From contig BTPG01000003.1 of assembly GCA_036245525.1 (NCBI GenBank), positions 213,212,536-213,276,535 on the forward strand: a DNA stretch of 64,000 nt, in the 5' to 3' direction. The notes under the pieces were generated by a model. It was not told where the DNA came from, searched no databases, and saw nothing but the letters and a program-made list of their open reading frames with translations. Positions 35,960-45,262 of the stretch are shown here, piece after piece. Position numbers and translations under genes: made by a program. The DNA is from Semisulcospira habei (lineage: Eukaryota; Mollusca; Gastropoda; Semisulcospiridae). The number at the start of each line of letters is the position of its first letter. Within the stretch, counting starts at the first letter, position 1.

Positions 35960-36546
35960 GATCGCTGAAATGATAACAACCTCGTTGCCGTAAAGTCGGC
36001 TCTTCTGATTGGCTGGCAATCAAATGCTTCAGCGAAACAACGCAAAATTTTAGAGCACGCTCAAACACTGAAAGCATCGGCTTTGCTTCACTTCGGCGCT
36101 TTGCTGCTGTTATGCTTTAGGTCTAGTCACACGATAAACATCGTCAAAACTGCGATGTTTCGTGTTTTACTGGCTGTTTTTCTTCTGCTTCGCTTCCCGT
36201 CAGACCGCCGCTTAACAGTCGACACGAGTGAAATCAGACTCAGAGAAGCAATGGTCATAAGTGCTATCGGCCTAGGTACACAGAGGAATATCGGGTTCAC
36301 TCTGTTACATTAGTTTTCAGTTTTAAGTTTTGTTGTGCCCTCAAGTTGGGGCAGGAGATAATCCATGTGTTAAAAATGTGCGGCTGCTGTGTTCCGTGAT
36401 TGCGGATAAGAGTGGTGCCGGTCCCCAGGTCTCTAAGACGAACGGGGAACCTGCACCACTCCTCCGCAACAGGTTCGGTTGCGGTCCCGTCAGCGGTCTC
36501 TCTAGGTTGAAACTTCTTTCGATTTTTCCAATCTCTGGTTTTGGTG

Positions 36547-36931
36547 CCCCACGCGGGTCTGCCCTGGGGGACTTGGGTGGGGTTAGGTACTTTTTAGTTC
36601 CCAGGGTCACCCTGGTCAGCCCCACAGGGTGGGTTTCCTTTCTATTCTGGGGCATGTGTTTCTGTCTACCCTTGGTCCATTCACCTGTATTTGTCTTTTT
36701 AAAACTCTCCCAACTGTCTGCACTGCCTGTAGCTCTTGATATTGGATGTGTGTTGCTAAATGGTCTTGGCTTTATTTAGGCCCCATGTTGTAGGTTTATT
36801 CAACGTATTTGACCAGCTGGCGACATACATTCAATTTTCTGTTTAGTTTTTTTTTCACAAGCAGTGCAGGCACGTCCTGAGAAAGCCTTGTTGCTGTCGG
36901 GACGTTAAGCAATGTACAATCAATCAATCAA
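36547..36931 (+). mobile_element. SINE-like retroposon, copy 3, 13-bp TSD
   Basis: Same family as 9572-9966. Flanked by TCTGGTTTTGGTG at 36534-36546 and 36932-36944. Begins CCCCACGCGGGTCTGCCC and ends with the AATC tail. It interrupts the gag sequence of the gag-only LINE. Confidence 0.92.
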
Positions 36932-37420
36932 TCTGGTTTTGGTGACCGTTTCAAACTGTCCGTCGTCCCCCTCCTTTTCCTCCAACCGCCCCACCTCCAT
37001 TCGGAAGGGGGGGGGGGGGCAGGATGGCGGTGGAGTCGGCGCGGGGGCGTCCGCTCTATTTTGTTCAGTGGTTGTCCGACTATCTTTAGGTTGTAGGACC
37101 GATGATAGCGTGTGGTCGCCAGGCAAGAAGTCTGCCTGAGGACCAGAGCCACCATGGTCGGTTTGAGTTTGCGGATCACAAGGGGTAGAGGTTGCCACCG
37201 AGGCGGGGGGTGGGGGGGGGGGAGAAAGCTTAAGTTCCCCACGCCGGTGTCGGCGGGGTGATTTGGGCGGAGGAAGGTTCCGCTTCTGTTTAATTTTTTG
37301 CTTTTTTCGTTTGGGGGATTGATTTTTAGTCGCTCAGTTTCCACTAGCGGTGCTGTCCTTGTTAGTAGACGAGGATAGGGACCCAAAGAGGTCGTCCATC
37401 TCGCTATGGCTGCTTATCAT

Positions 37421-38104
37421 TGAAGTAAGTCTGTAGTATTGCACCAGGGCAGCGTGACCGAAAGTTGGCCGGGCTGCCGGGCAATATTTTAAAGGTTATT
37501 CAGTAGGCTAGGCTATCGGTTTATTTGGATCGCTAAGTCTAGTCACAGTCTCGTAGGCTAGGCCACACGTGCTATTCTATACAGCGCCGACTGGGTGAGC
37601 GATGCTGACCCAGTTTGGCGCTGTCGGATGTTTAGTGGCGCGGCCAACCAAGTGGCGCGGCAGACGACGTTCTATCTAGTAGCTAAAAAGACAATTTTAA
37701 GATTACAGCCTATGCTAGTAGTAAGCCAGAATCGAGCAGGGGTATATCACCTTCTAAAAAATTTTGCTTATTTTTTGAAATTTCGAGGCCGACGGTGGTG
37801 AGTCGTAGAGGACCGCGAAGGCAGCTGGTGGTAGTGGCAGTGATGGTGGTAGTGGCTTTTGGCGGCGGCGACGGTAGCCCTGTCGTTGAGGAGTACGATG
37901 CAGGCGTGCGTAGCGAAGCTTTTAGGAGTCAGGAGGCTGAAGGTGGCTGAAGGTTGATGGTAGTTGGCGCCGAGGCAAGCTGGCATGTAGCTGGTTAGAG
38001 TCAAGCTGGCAGGTAGCTGGTGAGCAAAGTTCAGCGGGAGCTCAGGAAGGCTGTGAGGCTGTGACCACCCCAGACAACAACCAAGGAGTGAGTGCTACGA
38101 CGAA
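37421..38104 (-). other. 5' UTR of the gag-only LINE
   Basis: Lies between the gag ATG and the right insertion boundary. No open frame of note. GT/GC-rich minisatellite-like stretches occur at 37800-38050. Confidence 0.5.
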
Positions 38105-38263
38105 CTCTCGTTCTGGTGGTTATCCCCACTATATATACCCGTTCTGGAGGGTATCGTCCCCTTGTCCCAATCTGTCAAAGGGGCTATTACTGCCACCCAT
38201 AATATTCCACACCTGTTCTGGGGGACAGCGCCCTTTGACCCAATCTGTCAAGGGACATGTCAA

Positions 38264-38960
38264 AGGGAGTCTGTATTCATCACTACTAAAGTGGGCTCAT
38301 ATATTCATTAGTCTCTGGTTCCAGCTCAATAGGGAGTCTGTATTTTCATTACTACTAAAGTGGACTCATATATTCATTAGTCTCTGGTCCCAGCTCAATA
38401 GGGAGTTTGTATTCATTACTACTAAAGTGGTCTCATACATTCATTAGTCTCTGGTCCCAGCTCAACAGGGAGATTGTATTCCTTACTACTAAAGTGGGCT
38501 CATTATATATTCATTAGTCTCTGGTCCCAGCTCAATTGGGAGTCTGTATTCATTACTACTAAAATGGGCTCATTATATATTCATTAGTCTCTGGTCCCAG
38601 GTCAATAGGGAATCTATATTCATTACTACTAAAGTGGGCTCATTATTTATTCATTAGTCTCTCGTCCCAGCTCAGTAGGGAGTCTGTATTCATTACTACT
38701 AAAGTGAGCTCATATATTCATTAGTCTCTCGTCCCAGCTCAATAGGGAGTATGTATTCATTACTACTAAAGTGGGCTCATTATATATTCATTAGTCTCTC
38801 GTCCCAGCTCAGCTCAATAGGGAGTATGTATTCATTACTATTAAAGTGGGCTCATTATATATTCATTAGTCTCTGGTCCCAGCTCAATAGGGAGTCTGTA
38901 TTCATTACTACTAAAGTGGGCTCATTATATATTGATTAGTCTCTCGTCCCAGCTCAGTAG
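38264..38960. repeat. LTR-internal tandem array, about 66-70 bp unit
   Basis: About ten units of AGGGAGTCTGTATTCATTAC...CATTAGTCTCTGGTCCCAGCTCAAT. It occupies the same place in the LTR as the 74-bp array of element A, though the unit differs. Units with TATATAT or TATATTC variants give the length differences. Confidence 0.93.
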
Positions 38961-39045
38961 GGCCCGCATCATGACAACTACAGTGAGCTTAATATACATT
39001 CATTAATCCAAGCTCGAAATTATATATTCATTAGTCCCAGCTTAA

Positions 39046-39247
39046 CTCATTCTACCCACAGCCCGATATGGATCGACCATAATAGTTCAAGGGTGATGCC
39101 AGAATAGCTTGGCGCCCATGGGCACCAAGCTATTCTGGCATCACCCTTGGACTATCATGGTCGATCTGTGTCCTGCAATGCAAAGGAATCTTCAGAGGAC
39201 AATAGCAAAAGTTGATGTGAGGATTTCGGTCTTGGGGGTAGAATGAC
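39046..39247. mobile_element. Hairpin MITE with TTAA target duplication, copy 1
   Basis: TTAA lies on both sides (39042-39045, 39248-39251). The TIRs are CTCATTCTACCCACAG and, inverted, GTCATTCTACCCCCAAG. In the centre is the hairpin of GTTCAAGGGTGATGCCAGAA and its inverse around GCGCCCATGGGCACC. TTAA targeting suggests a piggyBac-type non-autonomous element. It sits inside the LTR of element B. Confidence 0.88.
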
Positions 39248-39380
39248 TTAATAGGGCCAGTATCATTACCCTCTCCGCGCTCTGCCCGTGGGACTAGTTG
39301 CTCCCTCGTTATTTCCATATCAAGGGAATGTATGAAAATACCCGACCATGATGTTGGCCGTAGCCACTTATAGTGTAACA

Positions 39381-40115
39381 ACAGCCGTGTGCGGGCTAGC
39401 TGCTGCAGTCATGGGCCCGCGGACAGTTTTTTTACTGGGAGGTCTATTTGTGCTGTTTTGTGATTTTGGACCCTACGGTCGAGAGTGACAAGGACCAAAA
39501 AGACCAGTGCACAGTATCTGCAATTGTTGTTGTTTGGCATCCTGTCTCGGAAGACAATGGAGTATATGCGCTTGCTGGGTCAGTCACTGGAGTGACCTCT
39601 CCAGGGCGCAAGCCTGGGCGAAGTGTGTGTCGAGATCCTGGGATGCCCAGTCGTCAAGATCCCCCTCTCGGCCTCGCTGATGTATCCAAAGGAATGCAAA
39701 GCAGTACGGTTGGCACTAGTTTCGCTGCAGGAGCTGCCAGAACAGTGCGTGAATACAGGCAGCTGTCTGCCTTCGGGGCTCCACTCCTGATTTGAAGGGT
39801 TTACGCCCCCACATTTGGCCGTTGGATCCAACCTGAACTCCTCCGTCCTTTAGCCGTTGGCTGTCAGAAACAGCTCATCCGCCTAGTGGTGCAGTGTGAA
39901 CACCACCCCCTCACGTGGTTTAGCCCACCAGCTGAGGGGGTTTGTCAGAGTGTGGCGCTTGGAGCCAGCACGTGAGAGATTAAGGAGATGGATGAGGACC
40001 AGTGATGCCCGCCCGTCCTATGTAGGACGCAGCTGCCGAACAGCAATGCTACAACCTCTATCCAAAGCCCCCTACACCCCACTGCAATAATACAGTAACA
40101 ACGCAACGATACTAA
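39381..40115. other. No recognisable gene
   Basis: Contains one related copy of the GGACC(C)TA... motif seen at 29870-30800 (near 39466), and otherwise nothing recognised. Short open frames look like chance. Confidence 0.4.
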
Positions 40116-40988
40116 TGTGATGGGGTGAGAGTGAGTGGGAAATTAGGATTTGGATGGTGGTTGTTGGATTTATTGACTCAGAAACGTGGTCATGTTGAGC
40201 TACTTTATTTTCTAACCAAAACTAGAAAGTAGAAACCAGAAACAGAAAGCAGAAAGCAGTACAGGGTCTCCAAAACCCGCGCAGTTTAGGTCAATATAAA
40301 AAAAAAAACTGTTTCCTCCAAGGCACCGGTGCCAGAAGTTAATTCGGTCACAAGTACTGGTGTTTGATGAAAAAAAAAGGAAGTCTGCCACGCGAGCAGC
40401 TGTACTTATAGACGCAGGGGGCGGCGTCCACCATCTCCGCGTCGGTGCAAAGTCCAGCATCGGTGCAAAGTTCAGCGTCGGTGCAAAGTTCACGGGGGTC
40501 TGGCACTGATATAAATGGCAAATCTGAATTATAGTACTGCCAGCCCTAAGAGCTAGAATATCTTCTGAACTACATAATGTAAAAATATAATCTTTGAATA
40601 TAAATATAAGAAATTTTACCAGCTGTACTCTGTATTTAATTTGAGATTACGGGCTATTAGCGGAAAGTTTATATTTATTCTTAAAGCGGTCTCAGAAGTG
40701 CCACATAAAATCAAAAAGGCTACTAAATCGCCATTATCACTCTGATAGGTTATAATTAACCAAAAGACATATGCATTACAAAACACTATTACCCGGGCCA
40801 AATCTAACCATGCTAAATACTAAGCAATGGTGTTGTATTTTGGTTACAATACACGGTCAAAACTGATATACAATACAACACGTACACTGCTATCGCGTAC
40901 ACAACACTTAACGCAGTGTTTGGCAGGGCACCGCGAGCGGCGCACGTCATAGCTAGCAGTCGACACAAGTGAAATCCGAGAAGCAATG

Positions 40989-41407
40989 ATACTCACAAAC
41001 CAGATAGGTGAGGCTAGCGCTGGCAGAATTGTCAGTACTCAAACCAAGGGGAATCACAGCGCTGGACAGACGTGACAACAGTTAGATCCCCTGCCCCCGC
41101 CTATCAGGCACCCAATCGCCAGCCCACAGAGAAATACGCAGGTATAGAATAAGACAATCATTTCCATTCCTAAATAAGAATGGATCAGGTCTCTTATATA
41201 ACCCATGTCTTTCTCCGGAACTTAGGAAGTAGGCAGGAGAAACATACATACACAAACATGAAGGTGCGCTACTATATGTGGTCGGGTAAATACCCTGATT
41301 TCCCACAGTAGATGCACAGAACATTATACAACAATGTAACGATACAAAATTTGCCTCGAGTTATACATGATACTCACAAACCAGATAGGTGAGGCTAGCG
41401 CTGGCAG
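40989..41407. mobile_element. Single satellite unit inserted with 10-11 bp TSD
   Basis: The insert begins ATACTCACAAACCAGATAGG and ends ...GGCTAGCGCTGGCAG. It consists of one satellite unit plus a 38-bp repeat of its own start at the end. AGAAGCAATG flanks it at 40979-40988 and 41408-41417 (11 bp if the preceding G is counted). The empty site is present in the sister LTR at about 43545-43560. There is no poly-A tail and no terminal inverted repeat. Confidence 0.93.
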
Positions 41408-42299
41408 AGAAGCAATGGTCATAAGTGCTATCGGCCTAGGTACACAGAGGAACATCGGGTTCACTCTGTTACATTTTCCCATCGGCCTTAACAATACAGC
41501 GACCTCGCTGAATAAATGCCAAAACCATAAATCCAAAAACACAAGAACACATTGGGCCCAATGACGACATAACATCAAAATACATTATCAAACAGTACCA
41601 TCCACATGGTAAACCACACATATAGCAAAATAGCACTAGTGACCAAGGCTCTCTTGTCTACACTATTATACTGTAGACTTGGACTCACACAGTCATTTTC
41701 AAACTAAGTTATGCATAGCAGAAAACTGACATAGGATATTATCATTTGGAAAAATACCTACGCAGCAGACTAAGTTTGAAAATGAAATCAACTGCACAGC
41801 TGTTGTGTACTAGAAAGACACAGATGTACCGATGCCTTGATTTCCAATATTCATTTAAGACATCAAAATTCAAAGCATTGTACTACTTGAAAACACAGTA
41901 CCGGTGCCTTGGATTCCAATCCATGACAAATCAAAATCCGATGCACTGTACTATAACTAACAAAAAAATCCAATAATTTTAAATTAACCTATCACTTTAA
42001 GCAATCCTTCACCTAAGACAGTCTCTTTAAGTAAAAACAATAAGCCCAAAACAATTTACTCAATATTAATTTGTCCTATTTTCCTAACACTATTAAAGCG
42101 TCCGATGCACTTGGAGGAATATTGAAGCTTTAATGTCTTGTGGGCATTTAAAGTTGTAGAGGCATACCTTTAAAGGCCCACTGATCACATTCAAGCTGTC
42201 AACGTTACTAAAAGTTTTAATGGTTTCTGCCGCAAGCGTGCAGACCGACGCAGAGGTGTAGGCGTAGCAGTGTGCACCTTGTTCAGTCTGACACTTTTG

Positions 42300-42550
42300 G
42301 GCTTAGCAATAGCACGGCACGCAGTGTCCACAAAGGTCCCCATGCTGGTGTTGCCTCCGTCGCCGCTGAAGGGGGGGGGAGAAGGGATGCAGGTGCTGGT
42401 GGATGACCACCTGGGCTACCGGTCCAGGCTGTTCCGGTCCCGCGACATGGACAGCTCTGGGCACATGGTTCCATATGCCTCCATGATCATCTCCGGCATG
42501 GTCCACATCACCGGACCTCCCCGAACTTGCTCGGCGACTACCTCTGCCAT
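42300..42550 (-). pseudogene. Possible gag start of the short LTR element
   Basis: An ATG at 42550, 126 bases inside the primer-binding site, opens a frame (MAEVVAEQVRGGPVMWTMPE) that meets a TAG after about 45 codons and then continues open. Position suits a gag remnant. There is no recognisable domain, so this is tentative. Confidence 0.35.
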
Positions 42551-43607
42551 GGCTGCGCTTTGCTGCGTCTTACGCTACGCCACTCTAAAGCCTTAATCTA
42601 TTAGCGGCATCGTGTCCCTGCACTGCCTTCTGTCATGCACGTCTCCTTGCGTCCAACTATCCTGCTCGCAGCGCCATTTGTGATGGGGTGAGAGTGAGTG
42701 GGAAATTAGGATTTGGATGGTGGTTGTTGGATTTATTGACTCAGAGACGTGGTCATGTTGAGCTACTTTATTTTCTAACCAAAACTAGAAAGTAGAAACC
42801 AGAAACAGAAAGCAGTACAGGGTCTCCAAAACCCGCGCAGTTTAGGTTAATATATAAAAAAAAAAAAACCTGTTTCCTCCAAGGCACCGGTGCCAGAAGT
42901 CAATTCGGTCACAAGTACTGGTGTTTGATGAAAAAAAAAAAAGGAAGTCTGCCACGCGAGCAGCTGTACTTATAGACGCATGGGGCGGCGTCCACCATCT
43001 CCGCGTCGGTGCAAAGTCCAGCATCGGTGCAAAGTTCAGCGTCGGTGCAAAGTTCACGGGGGTCTGGCACTGATATAAATGGCAAATCTGAATTATAGTA
43101 CTGCCAGCCCTAAGAGCTAGAATATCTTCTGAACTACATAATGTAAAAATATAATCTTTGAATATAAATATAAGAAATTTTACCAGCTGTATTCTGGATT
43201 TAATTTGAGATTATGGGCTATTAGTGGAAAGTTTATATTTATTCTTAAAGCGGTCTCAGAAGTGCCACAGAAAATCAGAAAGGCTACTAAATCGCAATTA
43301 TCACTCGGATAGGTTATAGTTAACCAAAAGACATATGCATTACAAAAACTATTACCCGGGCCAAATCTAACCATGCTAAATACTAAGCAATGGTGTTGTA
43401 TTTTGGTTACAATACACGGTCAAAACTGATATACAATACAACACGTACACTGCTATCGCGTACACAACACTTAACGCTGCGTTTGGCAGGGCACCGCGAG
43501 CGGCGCACGTCATAGCTAGCAGTCGACACGAGTGAAATCCGAGAAGCAATGGTCATAAGTGCTATCGGCCTAGGTACACAGAGGAACATCGGGTTCACTC
43601 TGTTACA

Positions 43608-44064
43608 TTAATAATTATACAATATTACGACAATAAGAATAGAAACAATAATAACACTATCAATAACACTCTCAATCACCAACCAGCAGACTGTGTCTGT
43701 GTGAGCTCACCAAATGAACGTCTTTTCCGTAGATTATTTTATCTCGCTGAAAAGGCTTCTTCTTCCTTCGTTTTACCTGGCGCGTGTCGCTAGTGTCAGA
43801 TCTTGGTTTTGGGCCTTGGTTTAACCTCTTGCCCGCTGCTGCGCAACCATGCGTCTTTTCCACCGACTAGTATCTTCCAGAGCAGTCGAGGGATAACAGT
43901 GTTAACCCTTTGGCTGTCGGTAGCGGTTTTTGTCTTGATGATTCCTGTCGGACTATAACATTCCTGTCGGAATCATCGCGACTGAAACCGCTACCCACAG
44001 CCAAAGGGTTAAGCTAGCAGACTGTGTCTGTGGGAACTCGCCAAATGGACGTTTTTCTTTGTCT
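43608..44064. repeat. Fragments of the GCAGACTGTGTCTG dispersed repeat
   Basis: Starts with the TACAATATTACGACAATAAG...CTCTCAATCACCA block shared with 44310-44370 and 51430-51460, then the recurring motif at 43679 and again at 44015. A short TTAA-flanked hairpin lies within. No gene was recognised. Confidence 0.55.
43906..44008. mobile_element. piggyBac-like hairpin MITE, 103 bp
   Basis: TTAA on both sides (43902-43905, 44009-44012). The TIRs run CCCTTTGGCTGTCGGTAGCG and inverse of CCCTTTGGCTGTGGGTAGCG, extending about 29 bases, with GATGATTCCTGTCGG and its inverse further in. The TTAACCC start is typical of piggyBac-type ends. Confidence 0.9.
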
Positions 44065-44928
44065 GTTAAGCTAGCATACTATGTCTGTGCAAACTCACCA
44101 AATGAACGTTTTTCTTAGCAACTGAGTTGAGGCTTGACGTAAAGCCAAACGACCAGCAATTCTCGTTTATTTGGCTGTTACTATTTGACAATATTCGCGG
44201 TTACTATATGACAATATTCGCGATGCAGTCGATTTCTGGACTGACAGCTATTTTTTTTTTTTTTGTTTTAGCTGAAATTCTACGTAATAAAACAACAATA
44301 CCAATAATTATACAATATTACAACAATAAGAATAGAAACAATAATGACACTATCAATAACACTCTCAATCACCAACTAGCAGACTGTGTGTGTGTGAGCT
44401 CACCAAATGAACGTCTTTTCCGTAGAGCATCTTATCTCACGAAAAGACTTCTTTTTCCTTTGTTTTACCTGGACATCCGTGCAAGCGGACGGGTAGTGCC
44501 GACTACATTTCACATGGCCGCTATTGCTAATACAATAACAAATAAAATAAAATAACACAAATTTATGATCTTTTCGTCTGTCCTGTTTCTTAAACTGTAT
44601 CAGTGCGAACCTAGCGAAACGTTCTTTCCTAAAGATATCTTCTTCTCCAGACAAATGTCTTCTTTCTGCAAGGAACATAGGTTCACATGAACCACGAGAA
44701 TCTATGCCTCTTGCTGACGCAAGTCGCATTCGTTACCTCTCACATTGACGGCGTTCGCAGGGACCATCTTTAGCATCCCGACGAGCAAAAGAATTGCGAC
44801 ATTCGAGTCATCGGTAACACTGAAGTGTTTCGGATGATTGGAATGATGACGCATTTTTGTTTGCGCCTTAGTATATTAAATGACCTGCAGCTGGTATTTA
44901 AACTTTGATATTCTTATGATTTAAAACA
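44065..44928. repeat. Unnamed dispersed repeat, uninterrupted copy
   Basis: Shares about 860 bp with the copy at 46669-52003. Starts TTAAGCTAGCATACTATGTC and ends TATTCTTATGATTTAAAACAT. A minor hairpin (CGAGTCATCGG...) lies near 44803-44850. No protein is encoded convincingly. It provides the empty sites for the pogo element and the solo LTR nested in the other copy. Confidence 0.85.
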
Positions 44929-44998
44929 TACCAAGTATGATTGTATGAAAAGGCCATACTTTAATTGAGTACAACTATACTGTCAAGTTATATCTCAC

Positions 44999-45262
44999 CA
45001 GATTGGAACTGGTAGCCCCAACAATGTTGATGACGGGGATCAGGAACTGGTAGCCCCAACAATGTTGATGACGGGGATCAGGAACTGGTAGCCCCAACAA
45101 TGTTGATGACGGGGATCAGGAACTGGAGCCTTTCAAAGAAAATCCACTTAGGCGTGTACACTTCCTCCCTCCCTGCTCCACTTTTTTTGCTGTCCCGCAT
45201 CTTTCTCAGCTCCCGGGTGAACTGATTGCGGATGGCAATGCTTTTTGCCTGAAGTTGTTCTT
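44999..45262 (-). pseudogene. MADF-domain exon broken by a 38-bp triplication
   Basis: An exon bounded by TTTTTTATTCAG (acceptor, exon from 45262) and CTG|GTGAGAT (donor, exon to 44999). It encodes the second half of a MADF domain: KSIAIRNQFTRELRKMRDSK, KSGAGREEVYTPKWIFFE and RLQFL. MADF domains bind DNA in transcription factors and transposon partner proteins. A 38-bp unit is present three times in tandem at 45005-45118; the two extra copies add 76 bases and shift the frame. No first-half MADF exon was found in the right-hand flank. Confidence 0.72.
45005..45118. repeat. Three perfect 38-bp tandem units
   Basis: GGAACTGGTAGCCCCAACAA...GACGGGGATCA repeats at 45005, 45043 and 45081 without visible mismatch, inside the MADF exon. 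Confidence 0.97.

Larger units (their letters stand above)
35114..36212 (+). mobile_element. PIF/Harbinger deletion derivative, TSD TAA
   Basis: The terminal inverted repeats are 31 bp with five mismatches: left AGGTGCGGTCTGACGTGAAG, right the inverse of AGCGGCGGTCTGACGGGAAG. TAA lies on both sides (35111-35113, 36213-36215), the usual Harbinger target. The uninterrupted LTR at 43500-43530 reads GCTAGCAGTCGACAC at this point. The element keeps the beginnings of a transposase gene and of a MADF gene on opposite strands, with a C-run near 35664-35679 between them. Confidence 0.92.
34298..36309 (-). mobile_element. Solo LTR of the 929-bp LTR family, TSD TTAG
   Basis: Starts TGTGATGGGG at 34298 and ends TCTGTTACA at 36309, with TTAG on both sides (34294-34297, 36310-36313). 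Related LTRs are at 40116-41473 and 42679-43607. A minus-strand AATAAA near the left end and a primer-binding site next to the 42679 copy set the orientation as minus. A Harbinger remnant (35114-36212) is inserted inside. Confidence 0.9.
32999..37420 (-). pseudogene. Gag/ORF1-like protein of the gag-only LINE, interrupted
   Basis: The start is taken at the ATG at 37420 (MISSHSEMDDLFGS). A proline- and lysine-rich N-terminus follows and soon meets a stop. The frame continues on the far side of the SINE (36546-36314) and of the solo LTR (34293 downwards). There VVHGVPLTEDPVEIAHSLKQ and then zinc knuckles (CRAKHATCVRCGSKGHRRADC, CTNCSGPHSAAYQKC) are visible. A proline-rich tail and a helical C-terminus close at 32999. 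At least two frameshifts are needed even without the insertions. Zinc knuckles and order resemble ORF1 of LINE copy B, but the sequence differs. Confidence 0.7.
32636..38104 (-). mobile_element. Gag-only non-LTR retrotransposon with 10-bp TSD
   Basis: The insertion is bounded by CTCTCGTTCT at 32626-32635 and 38105-38114, inside an LTR whose uninterrupted form is visible at 31410-31425. Removing the nested solo LTR and SINE leaves about 3.1 kb. The minus strand encodes an ORF1/gag-like protein with zinc knuckles, ending at 32999. Only 363 bp of non-coding sequence separate that stop from the 3' boundary. No endonuclease or RT is present, so it is an ORF1-only element or one that lost ORF2 before insertion. 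Confidence 0.75.
31199..39380 (-). mobile_element. Internally deleted Ty3/Gypsy derivative (element B) with nested insertions
   Basis: Termini TGTTACACTA at 31199 and TAGTGTAACA at 39380 match the LTR ends of the intact element at 52871-62355. Internal sequence 31740-32410 aligns to only two short parts of that element: the gag/pol junction and the gag start with its leader. Nearly all of gag, pol and env is gone. The left LTR is truncated near 31570. The right LTR starts near 32416, is interrupted at 32635 by a gag-only LINE, and resumes at 38105. Elements of this kind move only with proteins from a full-length relative. Confidence 0.8.
32416..39380 (-). repeat. Element B right (5') LTR, split by a nested LINE
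   Basis: The LTR begins TGTACACTACAGCC at 32416, is cut at 32635, and resumes at 38105 after the 5.5-kb insertion, ending AGTGTAACA at 39380. Without the insertion it is about 1.5 kb. The adjacent GGTCACGGCAC near 32388-32400 is the remnant of the tRNA-His-type primer-binding site. Confidence 0.82.
40116..43607 (-). mobile_element. Short non-autonomous LTR retrotransposon (929-bp LTRs)
   Basis: Two LTRs of the same family lie in the same orientation: 40116-41473 (3' LTR, enlarged by a 429-bp satellite insertion) and 42679-43607 (5' LTR, 929 bp). Between them are only 1.2 kb. On the minus strand a primer-binding site follows the 5' LTR after two bases (TGGCGCTGCGAGCAGGAT, 42659-42676), and a polypurine GATGGGAAAA precedes the 3' LTR at 41474-41484. 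Outer flanks CTAA and TTAA differ by one base and may be an aged target duplication. No protease, RT or integrase is present. Confidence 0.8.

Noticed and set aside
36912..37139. Plus-strand glycine-rich protein
   Set aside because: Antisense of the proline-rich gag region of the gag-only LINE.
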